The notes beneath the pieces were generated by a model. That model was not told where the DNA came from. It did not search any database and was given only the letters and a program-made list of their open reading frames with translations. From Candidatus Thorarchaeota archaeon (lineage in GTDB: Archaea; Asgardarchaeota; Thorarchaeia; Thorarchaeales; Thorarchaeaceae): a DNA stretch of 64,000 bases. The stretch is from contig SHMX01000007.1 in the NCBI GenBank assembly GCA_008080745.1, positions 62,001-126,000 of the forward strand, in the 5' to 3' direction. This document shows, piece by piece, positions 54,104-62,381 of the stretch. How positions within the stretch are numbered: the stretch's first letter is position 1; the number at the start of each line of letters is the position of its first letter. The position numbers were made by a program, and so were the translations under genes.

Positions 54104-55234
54104 ATGAAGACCAGTAGCAAATCTCCTGTCGAGGAACTCTCTCTTAGCAAAGAATCACCTGCCTATATGCGAACCAGTCTTGCAGCCGCAATGACCATGA
54201 AGAAGATGTCAGGAAGATTCTATCGTGATACTGAGCTCTATTGTGTGAACTTGCTCTTGACGTATGATGATGGTTGTCATGCAAAGTGTGCTTATTGTGG
54301 CCTCTCCGGCTCTCGAGAGACTGAAACTGAATGGACCGATAATAGTTTCATTCGAGTTGATTGGCCCATCTATTCTCTCGATGAGATAAAAACCGCTCTT
54401 GTTGACGGTACGTGTCCTCATGTCGAACGTGTCTGTATCTCTATGATTACTCTAGGAAGGGCAAGAGATGACTGTATCACTGTAGTGGAAGAATTGAGGA
54501 AAGTCATTCCAAGAATCTCTATTCTAATTACTCCTACAATCATAAATCGAGAATGGCTTCAGAGGGCAAAAGATGCTGGTGCAGATATGGTGGGGATAGC
54601 CGTTGACGCTGCGACACCTGAACTATTCGATGAACTGCGAGGAAATGGTGTTCGTGGCCCTCATAAGTGGGATAAATACTGGAAGACTATTCACGAGGCT
54701 GTCGAAGTGTTTGGTGAAGAGAATGTAGGTATCCACCTAATTGTTGGTATAGGTGAAACAGAACAAGAGATTCTCAAGACCATTCAACAAGCTCAGAGTC
54801 TGGGAGCTGATACTCATCTCTTTTCATTCTTTCCTGAGGAAGGGTCTGATATGGAGTCCCTGCCTCAACCACCTCTTGGTGGTTACAGAAGGGTTCAGCT
54901 TGGCCGATACATCATAAATTACGGTCATGGATCCTTTTCAGAGATGACGTTCAATGAACAGGGTCAACTGACCGATTTTGGTGTTGAGAGTTCTCTATAT
55001 GATCGGCTGGTTGATGCTGGTGATGCGTTCATGACCTCTGGATGTAGGGGTGAAACAATGGAGAATGCCTGTAATCGTCCCTTTGGAAATTGTACTCCCT
55101 ATCAAGCCTCAATTGGACATTGGAGAAATTTTCCCATCCAACCCAATGAAGACGATATCAAAAAGATTCGTGAACAATTAAATGACTACTCTCTTACCTA
55201 TGAGGTGGATGACTTCTACATTGAAGACGATTGA
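54104..55234 (+). CDS. Radical SAM protein, LipS-type lipoyl synthase component
   Basis: About 376 residues (starts at TTG 54056 or GTG 54098 are also possible). The radical SAM cluster is bound by CHAKCAYC (CX3CX2C, near residues 58-65). C-terminal cysteines in GCRGETMENACNRPFGNC are good candidates for an auxiliary cluster, which lipoyl synthases sacrifice as sulfur donor. It resembles the biotin-synthase-related archaeal proteins, one of which is a component of the two-protein LipS1/LipS2 lipoyl synthase described in Thermococcus. It is the first gene of a five-gene plus-strand cluster with two lipoate ligases. Which of LipS1 or LipS2 it represents I cannot decide by eye. Confidence 0.75.
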   Translation: MKTSSKSPVEELSLSKESPAYMRTSLAAAMTMKKMSGRFYRDTELYCVNLLLTYDDGCHAKCAYCGLSGSRETETEWTDNSFIRVDWPIYSLDEIKTALVDGTCPHVERVCISMITLGRARDDCITVVEELRKVIPRISILITPTIINREWLQRAKDAGADMVGIAVDAATPELFDELRGNGVRGPHKWDKYWKTIHEAVEVFGEENVGIHLIVGIGETEQEILKTIQQAQSLGADTHLFSFFPEEGSDMESLPQPPLGGYRRVQLGRYIINYGHGSFSEMTFNEQGQLTDFGVESSLYDRLVDAGDAFMTSGCRGETMENACNRPFGNCTPYQASIGHWRNFPIQPNEDDIKKIREQLNDYSLTYEVDDFYIEDD

Positions 55235-56222
55235 TGATATCATCTCACGATGTTTCTCAGCACCTCTTGGTGAACTCGAATCCCTCTCTGAGGTAGCCTT
55301 TGATGCATCACGAAGACAGTTCAATAACAAGATATTCTTCTATGCTCCAGGCATGGTGCACTATGAGACCGAGTTCCATCGTGCAGCGGACAAGTACCGC
55401 TTTCCTAGTATATCCATTACTGGTGAGGGCTGTGCATTGAACTGTGAGCATTGTAATGGTCAACTCCTCACCACTATGCATGCAGCCACCACTCCTGACG
55501 CCCTCTGGAACTTTGCTCTGGAGATTCACAGACATGAAGGTACGGGGTGTCTTATCAGCGGAGGCTCTACACCTAGTGGTAACACACCACTCATCCCCTT
55601 TATTCCTATAATTAAAAGAATGAAGGAAGAACTTGACCTGGATATTGTTGTGCATACTGGTCTGGTTCTTCCTGAGATTGCTGAGGCTCTTGGTACTTGT
55701 GGAATTGATGGTGCCATGCTGGATATCATCGGTTCCAACAGCACACTTCGTGAGATCTATCATTTGAATCTATCAATAGAAGTCTTTGATATGTCCATGC
55801 AGCATCTTCAAGACTACAATATTCCATTCATTCCACATATCATCGCAGGTCTTCATCATGGTCGTCTGCTGGGTGAAGACCGAGCAATCAAGATGATAGC
55901 TAAATATAATCCACATTCAGTTGTGGTGGTTGCGTTCATGCCTTTGGAGAACACCCCCATGTCGGATGTGACTCCAGCAAGTCCGAGTGATATCATGCGG
56001 GTTATTCTTGCCACCCGTTTTGCTATTCCCGATAGACCATTGGTGTTGGGATGTGCTCGCCCGTTAGGTGAGCACCGCAGAGAACTTGACCAACTTGCCA
56101 TTGACGTTGGAGTAAATGGTATCGCATATCCCACTGAGGAGGGGTACCAATATGCAAATGATAGAGGATTATCTATTCAGTATACTGACCAATGTTGTTC
56201 ACTTATTTATCGAGAATTCTAA
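55209..56222 (+). CDS. Radical SAM protein, second LipS-type lipoyl synthase component
   Basis: About 337 residues. The cluster-binding motif is CALNCEHC (CX3CX2C) with GGSTPSG shortly after. Further cysteines occur in LGCARP and in DQCCSL near the C-terminus, which could hold an auxiliary cluster. It is the partner of the preceding gene, which it overlaps by about 26 to 53 bases depending on the start (55182, 55200, 55209 or TTG 55221), a strong sign of coupled synthesis. In the LipS1/LipS2 system two radical SAM proteins each insert one sulfur into the octanoyl chain. Confidence 0.75.
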   Translation: MTSTLKTIDDIISRCFSAPLGELESLSEVAFDASRRQFNNKIFFYAPGMVHYETEFHRAADKYRFPSISITGEGCALNCEHCNGQLLTTMHAATTPDALWNFALEIHRHEGTGCLISGGSTPSGNTPLIPFIPIIKRMKEELDLDIVVHTGLVLPEIAEALGTCGIDGAMLDIIGSNSTLREIYHLNLSIEVFDMSMQHLQDYNIPFIPHIIAGLHHGRLLGEDRAIKMIAKYNPHSVVVVAFMPLENTPMSDVTPASPSDIMRVILATRFAIPDRPLVLGCARPLGEHRRELDQLAIDVGVNGIAYPTEEGYQYANDRGLSIQYTDQCCSLIYREF

Positions 56223-56234
56223 GGAGTGAAGGCT

Positions 56235-57833
56235 ATGAGTGATTGGCGATTACTTGACACAGGGGTTCTCAGCGGTGCTGAGAATATGGCTCTTGATGAT
56301 GTGATACTTGAATGTCGGTCAGAAAATGAGACCCCTAATACAGTGAGATTTCTTCAGTTCAACCCCTCCACAGTGCTTGTAGGATATCATCAATCCATTG
56401 AACAGGAGGTTCGATTAGAGTACTGTAATGCACATGACATTGGGATAAATAGACGGATAACTGGTGGAGGTGCGATTCTCTTCACTTCCTCGTGTCTGGG
56501 ATGGGAGGTCTTTGCTGACAAATCAGCTCACAAGGTTAAGGAGCTCCGTCATGATCTCGATAAACTAGCCCGAAGAGTCTGTGAAGGGACTATTTCTGGT
56601 CTGAAACGATTAGGCGTAGATGCTGAATTCAGACCTAAAAACGACATTGAGGTAGAAGGACGAAAAATCTCTGGTACTGGTGGAACTGAACGAGGGAACT
56701 CATTCATGTATCAGGGGACCTTACTCGTAGACTTTGATGTAGAGCTTATGCTTCGTTCTCTTCGTATTCCTGTGGAGAAATTACAGGATAAAGAAATCGA
56801 GAGTGTCAAGGAACGGGTGACCTGTCTAAAGTGGGAGCTTGGTCATGTCCCACCAATTGAAGAAATCAAAGCAGCTATCACAGCTGGATTTGAAGAGGTA
56901 TTTGATATCTCCCTTAGACCTCAGGGTCTCCTCCCATGCGAACAAGAAATGTATGAGCAGCGCCTTCCTGAGTTTCAAGATGACGAGTGGATCTATCTGG
57001 TTCAACGACCGAAGAATACGGGTGGGCATGTGAACTCGATGCGCAAAACACCCGGTGGAATCGTCCGAGTGTCTATCAATCTTGACATTCCTGGTAACTT
57101 CATTATTGGGACCTTCATCACGGGGGATTTTCAGGTCTTTCCTCAGCGCGCTATCATGGACTTGGAGGCTCGATTAAAGAATGCCCCTGCTGATGAAGAC
57201 TCCATTAGAACTATCATTACTGGCTTCTTTCAAGAAACGGGAGCAAATGTTGTTGGAGTTGAACCAGAAGATTTCATCCAACTGATTATTGAGGCTGTGA
57301 AAAAGACAGTCTTTACGAAATATGGTATATCAGTCGAACAATCCAACTATCTTATGCCTGTCAACTTTATGCCGGATAGATTGGATGAACAGGTGTTTGA
57401 TTATGTTCTTCTTCCATATTGTGCAAAGCTGATTGGATGCGACTATCGTTTTTCAGAAGGATGCGATACTTGTGGTGCTTGTACTATCAGTCCAGTCTAC
57501 GAACTGGTTAAGGATCTAGGAGTGGCAGTCAGGACCATTCAGAACTACGAGGACCTCATCGAGACCATTGATGAGTTTCGGAAAAAGGGGGCTCGTGGAT
57601 ATATCGGCTCCTGCTGTGATGCATTTCGAAGTAAGCATCATTACGACTTTGTGGAGACTGGTGTGCCTGCCCTTCTGATTGATGTTGATGACTCGACCTG
57701 CTATGATCTAGGTGAAGAACAAGATGCGTACGCTGGAGATTTCCAGGGTCAGACAACTCTTAAACTCGATTTGTTGATGCATATCATTCAAGAGATGTGG
57801 AATAGGGGCATCCTTAGAAATGAGGTGCACTGA
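56235..57833 (+). CDS. Lipoate-protein ligase A fused to a DUF116 domain
   Basis: In this protein of about 532 residues, residues 1-250 are a biotin/lipoate ligase fold: RRITGGGA (lipoate/AMP loop) near residue 75 and the lysine of GRKISGTG near 145. Residues about 250-350 match the accessory C-terminal domain. Residues 370-510 are a DUF116 domain with cysteines near 402, 410, 413, 416, a CC pair near 460 and one near 489, a pattern that could hold iron-sulfur clusters. In the ligase the usual H-D-x-G-N stretch is replaced by LFTSSCLGWEV, with Cys87. The ATG at 56235 has AAGGAG eight bases upstream. An octanoyl/lipoyl transfer role with the two radical SAM proteins is expected. Confidence 0.85.
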   Translation: MSDWRLLDTGVLSGAENMALDDVILECRSENETPNTVRFLQFNPSTVLVGYHQSIEQEVRLEYCNAHDIGINRRITGGGAILFTSSCLGWEVFADKSAHKVKELRHDLDKLARRVCEGTISGLKRLGVDAEFRPKNDIEVEGRKISGTGGTERGNSFMYQGTLLVDFDVELMLRSLRIPVEKLQDKEIESVKERVTCLKWELGHVPPIEEIKAAITAGFEEVFDISLRPQGLLPCEQEMYEQRLPEFQDDEWIYLVQRPKNTGGHVNSMRKTPGGIVRVSINLDIPGNFIIGTFITGDFQVFPQRAIMDLEARLKNAPADEDSIRTIITGFFQETGANVVGVEPEDFIQLIIEAVKKTVFTKYGISVEQSNYLMPVNFMPDRLDEQVFDYVLLPYCAKLIGCDYRFSEGCDTCGACTISPVYELVKDLGVAVRTIQNYEDLIETIDEFRKKGARGYIGSCCDAFRSKHHYDFVETGVPALLIDVDDSTCYDLGEEQDAYAGDFQGQTTLKLDLLMHIIQEMWNRGILRNEVH

Positions 57834-57834
57834 T

Positions 57835-58890
57835 GTGAACCATTTTGATGTCGTTGTGGTGGGTGGAGGTCCTGGGGGTTCTTCAAGCTCTATACTCTGT
57901 GCAGATGAGGATTTAAACGTCTTACTTCTTGAGAAAGGTGAACGAGACCGACACAAGGCATGTGGTGGCGTGCTTCCAGCAGTTGCACCCGACACCATTG
58001 AAGACATTCTTGATGTTGAAATTCCAGAATCAGTGATGCAGAATCCCACTCGTCTGGGTCTCTATTATGTTCCGCCTAGCGGTAGGAAAAACAGGGCTGT
58101 CTTAGATGGCTATCACATCCACAATATCGACCGAGACCGATTTGACCAGTGGCTTCAAGATACTGCTAAGAAACGAGGGGTTGATGTACAGTATCATTCC
58201 AAGCTAGTTGATTTTGAGCATGACCAGCAATTTCGAATTCAAATAGATACTCCCTCGGGGAAACAGATAGTCACCTCTGATTATCTTATTGGGGCGGACG
58301 GTGCTAGATCGACCACTCGTCAGATTTTGTTTCCTGAGGTCGAAGTTCCTAGGATGTTGGTGGGTCAGGAGGAATGGAGAGCTGGGGGTGACTTTGGTGA
58401 TTACTTCTATGGTTTCTTTAGGCACGACATATCGAAAGCCTATGCCTATATCATTCCCAAAGCCAATCGTTTACTTATTGGTCTTGGAGCAGTACCTCAT
58501 ACAGAACCAAACGTCAATGAACTGCTTAGCCGTTTCAAGCAATGGCTAACTGAAGAGTTTGGATTCAGAGGACTCGAATTGTTCAATCGAGAGGTATGGG
58601 CTATCCCCTTCGGATATTTCTATCCTGGCGTTGGAAATGCTCTATTGGTTGGAGATGCTGCTGGCCTCTGTAATCCATTGTCTGGTGAAGGAATACGGCC
58701 CGCAATTGAGAGTGCAGAGGCAGCTGTGTTTGCATTGGTTACTGACGATGAGACTTCGCTGGTTGAACGATACTCACGAAATGTAGCAGGTCTTCTAGCA
58801 ATGATTAGAGAACTGAATGAGTTCGTTAGGGGACTCGATGATGATAAAATGGAGGAGTTTGTCAGACAAGAGGCAGAGAGAAGCCTCTAG
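57835..58890 (+). CDS. FAD-dependent oxidoreductase, geranylgeranyl-reductase family (LipT-like)
   Basis: About 352 residues. FAD-binding GGGPGGSSSS and the E at the end of strand two (LLLEKG) are present, with the family CGGVLP and LIGADGARSTTR, and the second FAD contact GDAAGLCNPLSGEGIRPA. The GTG at 57835 lies one base after the stop of the ligase fusion with GAGGTG seven bases before; an ATG at 57820 would overlap it. Geranylgeranyl reductases are the closest textbook relatives, but a flavoprotein of this class called LipT accompanies LipS1/LipS2 in other prokaryotes, and its place between two lipoate ligases supports that here. Confidence 0.8.
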   Translation: MNHFDVVVVGGGPGGSSSSILCADEDLNVLLLEKGERDRHKACGGVLPAVAPDTIEDILDVEIPESVMQNPTRLGLYYVPPSGRKNRAVLDGYHIHNIDRDRFDQWLQDTAKKRGVDVQYHSKLVDFEHDQQFRIQIDTPSGKQIVTSDYLIGADGARSTTRQILFPEVEVPRMLVGQEEWRAGGDFGDYFYGFFRHDISKAYAYIIPKANRLLIGLGAVPHTEPNVNELLSRFKQWLTEEFGFRGLELFNREVWAIPFGYFYPGVGNALLVGDAAGLCNPLSGEGIRPAIESAEAAVFALVTDDETSLVERYSRNVAGLLAMIRELNEFVRGLDDDKMEEFVRQEAERSL

Positions 58891-58927
58891 GACCATAGTT
58901 AAGTACAACTTCAGCTAATCATCTACT

Positions 58928-60025
58928 ATGCCCCTTGAGACTTGGAGACTTCTTGATTTGGGTCCTATCGACCCGTTGGACACTCAGATTATCTATGATA
59001 TGATCGCTCACGCTATCACTGATGGTAAGGCAGAGAATACCTTAGTTATATGCTGGCCTGCTGAACCGATTGTTAGCCTTGGATATTTCCAAGAGGTTGA
59101 CAAGGATATCGATCTTGAGTTTTGTCGGGAAAACGACATCATGATAACTCGTCGTGTCATAGGTGGCGGTGGTGTCTATCTTGATGATGGACAAATGTTC
59201 TATCAACTCATCAGTAGAATAGATAGCCCAGTTGTTCCTAAAGATATCAATGCTTACTATCGAAAATTCTTACAGGCCCCTGTCGAGACCTACCGTGATA
59301 TGGGAATTGAAGCAGACTTCAAACCGGTCAATGATATACAGGCTGATGGGAAGAAGATCTCTGGAAATGGTGCCGGTGATGTTGAGGATGCACGAATTCT
59401 CACGGGTAATCTGATATTCACTTTCAATTATGATATGATGACAAAGGTACTCAAAGTACCCAGTGAGAAATTTCGGGATAAGATAGCTCAGAGTCTCCGA
59501 GAGCGAATGGGTACAATTGAGGGGCTGGTTGGCTCTTTACCTGATCGTGAAGAGACCAAAAAGAATCTTATCCGTCACTTTCAGGAGACCCTCGATATCC
59601 AGCTGGTCTCAGGCGAGCTATCAGACTATGAACGCAAGAAGATGGGTGAGATGCGCCCCAGGTATCTCTCTGACGAGTGGCTATTCTGGCGAAGTGGAAG
59701 AAAGTTCAAGGACGCTCGAACCGTACGTATCTCCGCAACCACCTTTGTTGGCACTGCTGATTACAAAGCTCCTGGTGGGCTTATCCGTGTGACCGTAGAG
59801 GATGTTGAGGACAAAATCAAGGATATCGTTCTCTCTGGCGATTTCTTTATGCTTCCACATGACGCCTTGGGAAAGATCGAATCGCTACTGGTTGGTGTGA
59901 AAACATCTGAGAGTGATCTGAGAGAACGTATCGAACGGATATATGCTGAGATTGGTATAGATTCTCCGGGAGTCACTCCTGAAGACATTGCCAAGACAAT
60001 CATGCTTGCATTGGAAGAAAAATAG
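58928..60025 (+). CDS. Lipoate-protein ligase A, second copy with C-terminal accessory domain
   Basis: The 365-residue protein has the ligase domain (about 1-240) with RRVIGGGGVYLDDGQ, closer to the canonical lipoate loop than its neighbour, and the lysine of GKKISGNG. The accessory LplB-like domain fills about 265-365 (GGLIRVTVEDVEDKIKDIVLSGDFF). There is no DUF116. It should activate octanoate or lipoate with ATP and attach it to a lipoyl domain. It ends the lipoate cluster, 37 bases after the flavoprotein. The two ligases probably differ in substrate (octanoyl versus lipoyl) or in acceptor. Confidence 0.87.
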   Translation: MPLETWRLLDLGPIDPLDTQIIYDMIAHAITDGKAENTLVICWPAEPIVSLGYFQEVDKDIDLEFCRENDIMITRRVIGGGGVYLDDGQMFYQLISRIDSPVVPKDINAYYRKFLQAPVETYRDMGIEADFKPVNDIQADGKKISGNGAGDVEDARILTGNLIFTFNYDMMTKVLKVPSEKFRDKIAQSLRERMGTIEGLVGSLPDREETKKNLIRHFQETLDIQLVSGELSDYERKKMGEMRPRYLSDEWLFWRSGRKFKDARTVRISATTFVGTADYKAPGGLIRVTVEDVEDKIKDIVLSGDFFMLPHDALGKIESLLVGVKTSESDLRERIERIYAEIGIDSPGVTPEDIAKTIMLALEEK

Positions 60026-60100
60026 GTGTCTACTGCTTTTGTACCAAAAATCGGTAGAATCACCAACCTCTAAAATCAGACAAGTTAGGTATGATTATTA

Positions 60101-60108
60101 TTTATAAT
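60101..60108 (+). promoter_or_regulatory. TATA box for the GHMP kinase gene
   Basis: TTTATAAT lies about 38 bases before the ATG at 60147. AGGAGA at 60133-60138, eight bases before the ATG, is the ribosome binding site, so this transcript has a short leader. Confidence 0.45.
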
Positions 60109-60146
60109 AACAAAAGACTGAAACATGTCTGTAGGAGACTTGTATC

Positions 60147-61232
60147 ATGGCAGAATTTTCTCCTTTTCAAGTTCGAGCTCCTGCTAGGCTGTGTCTGTTC
60201 GGTGAGCATAGCGATTATCTTGGATTGGATGTCATACCCTCGGCAATCTCTCTCGCTATCACAATAGATGCTACTCCTCGCGGTGACAAAGAGATCCGAA
60301 TCAAGTATACCGATTTAGATGAGGTGGACCAGTTCGAACTTGGACATGAGCTTCCATATCGTCATTCTCGTGATTATGTTAGGAGTGCATTCAACGTCTG
60401 CCTTCGAGAATTCCCTTCTCTTGAATCGGGCTGGGATCTTGTCATCACTGGAGATATTCCACTTGCAGCTGGGTTATCTAGTTCTTCAGCTCTTAGTGTG
60501 GGAATGGTTCTTGCAATCGCTCAGATGTGTGGAGTGCAATTATCTACAGAAAGAGTGGTGGAGTTGGGTTTTGAAGCTGAGGTCACTGAGTTCGATGAGA
60601 GTGGAGGAATGCAGGACCACTATGCAATTGGATATGGTGGCATTATCCACCTTGACCTTGGCAATGACTATCGTGTTACTAGATTACCTGCTCAGTTGAA
60701 TGGGCTTGTTATCGGGGATTCTCAGGAGAGCAAAACTGATACTGTTGGAGATATCACCCACATCAAATCTACTGTTGAACAAGAATATTCCGTAGTTAGT
60801 GAAAAGATAGAGTTCGACCGTAGAACTACCTCGGTAAATAGGGTATATGGACTATCAAGAAGCAGACCAAGCCGCAGCCGAACCATGATGGAGGCCACTC
60901 TACGAAACCGTGACATCACAGCTAGAGCATTCGAGCTCCTTCAACAAAGGAATCCTGACCCCGAGAAGGTGGGAGAATTACTAAATGAGGAACATATGCA
61001 GCTTCGGGATGGTCTACAGAGGTCCACTCCTAAAATCGAGAATATGATCGAAGCAGCCTTGTCATCTGGTGCCTTAGGTTGTAAGGTCAATGGAAGTGGA
61101 GGTGGTGGAACCATGTTGGCATATGCGCCAGGTCTTGAGGAAGAGGTATCAAAAGCAATTGCTGAGGCTGGTGGAGTTTCTTTTAAAGTGGATATTTCCC
61201 AGGGTGCATCTGTTCAAATGAAACCGGAATAG
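60147..61232 (+). CDS. GHMP-family sugar kinase (galactokinase-like)
   Basis: The 361-residue protein has the three GHMP motifs: RLCLFGEHSDYLGLDVIP (motif 1, galactokinase-type GEH-x-DY), GDIPLAAGLSSSSAL (ATP loop) and KVNGSGGGGTMLAY (motif 3). Mevalonate kinases have a different first motif (GEHAVV), so a hexose or heptose kinase is more likely than mevalonate kinase, but the sugar is not decided. It has its own promoter after the lipoate cluster and is convergent with the methyltransferase gene 15 bases away. Confidence 0.85.
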   Translation: MAEFSPFQVRAPARLCLFGEHSDYLGLDVIPSAISLAITIDATPRGDKEIRIKYTDLDEVDQFELGHELPYRHSRDYVRSAFNVCLREFPSLESGWDLVITGDIPLAAGLSSSSALSVGMVLAIAQMCGVQLSTERVVELGFEAEVTEFDESGGMQDHYAIGYGGIIHLDLGNDYRVTRLPAQLNGLVIGDSQESKTDTVGDITHIKSTVEQEYSVVSEKIEFDRRTTSVNRVYGLSRSRPSRSRTMMEATLRNRDITARAFELLQQRNPDPEKVGELLNEEHMQLRDGLQRSTPKIENMIEAALSSGALGCKVNGSGGGGTMLAYAPGLEEEVSKAIAEAGGVSFKVDISQGASVQMKPE

Positions 61233-61246
61233 ATGGTCAATTTGCG

Positions 61247-62113
61247 TTATGGTTTGGTTCCAACAATCTTATCCAGATCTTTTGTAAATCGATAATATTC
61301 AAGGTCCAGTTCATCTGCCTCTCTCTCTTCTTGTAGACGTCTTACTATCAGTTCATAATTCGATTCTCCAATCTCGACGCCAATACTTGGTCTATTCAAC
61401 TGATTAGCCACCACCAGAGTTGTTCCGGACCCAGCAAATGGATCTAAGACCACATCGCCCGGCATAGTTGATGAGAGGATGATTCGTTGTAGTAATGCAA
61501 CTGGAGATTGTTGTTTGTGAGCACGTTCTCCAGACTCATCTCGAAGCGCCTCGTCACCTGCAAAATATCCCGAGGTCATCTCACGGATGTCGTCCCATAC
61601 ATCAGTGACGTATATTCCATTCTTCCGTGGGGTCTTTTGACCGGGTTTGAGTGGATAATCTATGCGTAACCGATTAAAGACTGCTGGCTTCTTTCCTTTC
61701 GTAGCAAAAGCGATAATCTGGTAGTGTTTACCATACCGATAGCGTTGAGGTACTGCTGATGTCTTTTTCTTCCAGATGATTAGGTTTTGAAACGTCCAGC
61801 CTGTTGAATGGAGTGTTTCAAAGACCTCTCGTGTCTTCTTTTCTCTATGCATGAAATATATACTGCCCCCATTTTTCGTCAGTCTGTATACATGCATACA
61901 AATATGTTTCATCCAGGTCCAATATTCTTCTTCACGCATTGAGTCATAATGATTCTCATAGTCCTTTCCCTGATTGAATGGAGGATCTAGGAATGTAAGA
62001 GCTATTTGTGAATCTTGCAGCTGGAGTAATATCTCTGAGATACCTTGTTTCAATAGATGAATATTATTTCCGTGAAAGATTATCGCACTATCGTGTCTGA
62101 AACTCTCACTCAT
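61247..62113 (-). CDS. DNA methyltransferase, beta class (N4-cytosine or N6-adenine)
   Basis: About 288 residues. The catalytic DPPFNQGKDY comes first and the SAM-binding DPFAGSGTTL last (near residues 50 and 235), the order of the beta class. The ATG at 62113 is preferred to a start 19 codons upstream, because the latter reads hydrophobic nonsense that is a shadow of the small zinc-ribbon gene. The ATG overlaps the stop of that small gene. No restriction enzyme is encoded beside it, so it may be an orphan or epigenetic methyltransferase. The target motif cannot be read from the protein. Confidence 0.88.
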   Translation of the reverse strand: MSESFRHDSAIIFHGNNIHLLKQGISEILLQLQDSQIALTFLDPPFNQGKDYENHYDSMREEEYWTWMKHICMHVYRLTKNGGSIYFMHREKKTREVFETLHSTGWTFQNLIIWKKKTSAVPQRYRYGKHYQIIAFATKGKKPAVFNRLRIDYPLKPGQKTPRKNGIYVTDVWDDIREMTSGYFAGDEALRDESGERAHKQQSPVALLQRIILSSTMPGDVVLDPFAGSGTTLVVANQLNRPSIGVEIGESNYELIVRRLQEEREADELDLEYYRFTKDLDKIVGTKP

Positions 62114-62249
62114 AACAAGTATCACATTCCCAATACTCAGAGCCAAAGAGAACACCAAAATAATGACCACCTGAATAGGTCTGATCTTTATTTACGGTGA
62201 TCTTTAGCTCATTCCCACAGACTACACACTTTCGAGTTATTATACTCAT
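62106..62249 (-). CDS. 47-residue zinc-ribbon protein
   Basis: This small frame starts at ATG 62249 and reads MSIITRKCVVCGNELKIT, then HYFGVLFGSEYWECDTCYE and stop. Four cysteines in two CxxC pairs (residues 8, 11, 42 and 45) make a clear zinc ribbon. Its TGA overlaps the first codons of the methyltransferase gene, which points to translational coupling. Small zinc ribbons of this kind act as regulators or as accessory subunits; here a methyltransferase link is suggested by position. Confidence 0.75.
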   Translation of the reverse strand: MSIITRKCVVCGNELKITVNKDQTYSGGHYFGVLFGSEYWECDTCYE

Positions 62250-62343
62250 AATAGGTCAATTAGTTGGTCCTTTTTTCTTATAAAAATGTAACATAAAAAA
62301 CCTCGGAATTTTAAACTACAAATTATAATCAATAAAGAGCAGG

Positions 62344-62371
62344 TGAGGTCAGATTATTATCTCTGACCTCA
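62344..62371 (-). terminator. Hairpin terminator of the formiminotransferase gene
   Basis: A perfect 10-base-pair stem TGAGGTCAGA/TCTGACCTCA with an 8-base loop lies ten bases after the stop at 62382 on the minus strand. Confidence 0.6.
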
Positions 62372-62381
62372 TAATCCAAAC

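Noticed and set aside
57835-58890. Geranylgeranyl reductase for archaeal lipid saturation
   Set aside because: Family resemblance is real, but placement between two lipoate ligases with a one-base gap favours a lipoate role; kept as an alternative, not the main call.
60147-61232. Mevalonate kinase for isoprenoid lipid synthesis
   Set aside because: The first motif is galactokinase-like GEH-x-DY, not the GEHAVV of mevalonate kinases; no other mevalonate genes are close.
61247-62249. Full restriction-modification system
   Set aside because: Only the methyltransferase and a zinc ribbon are present; no endonuclease motif lies beside them.
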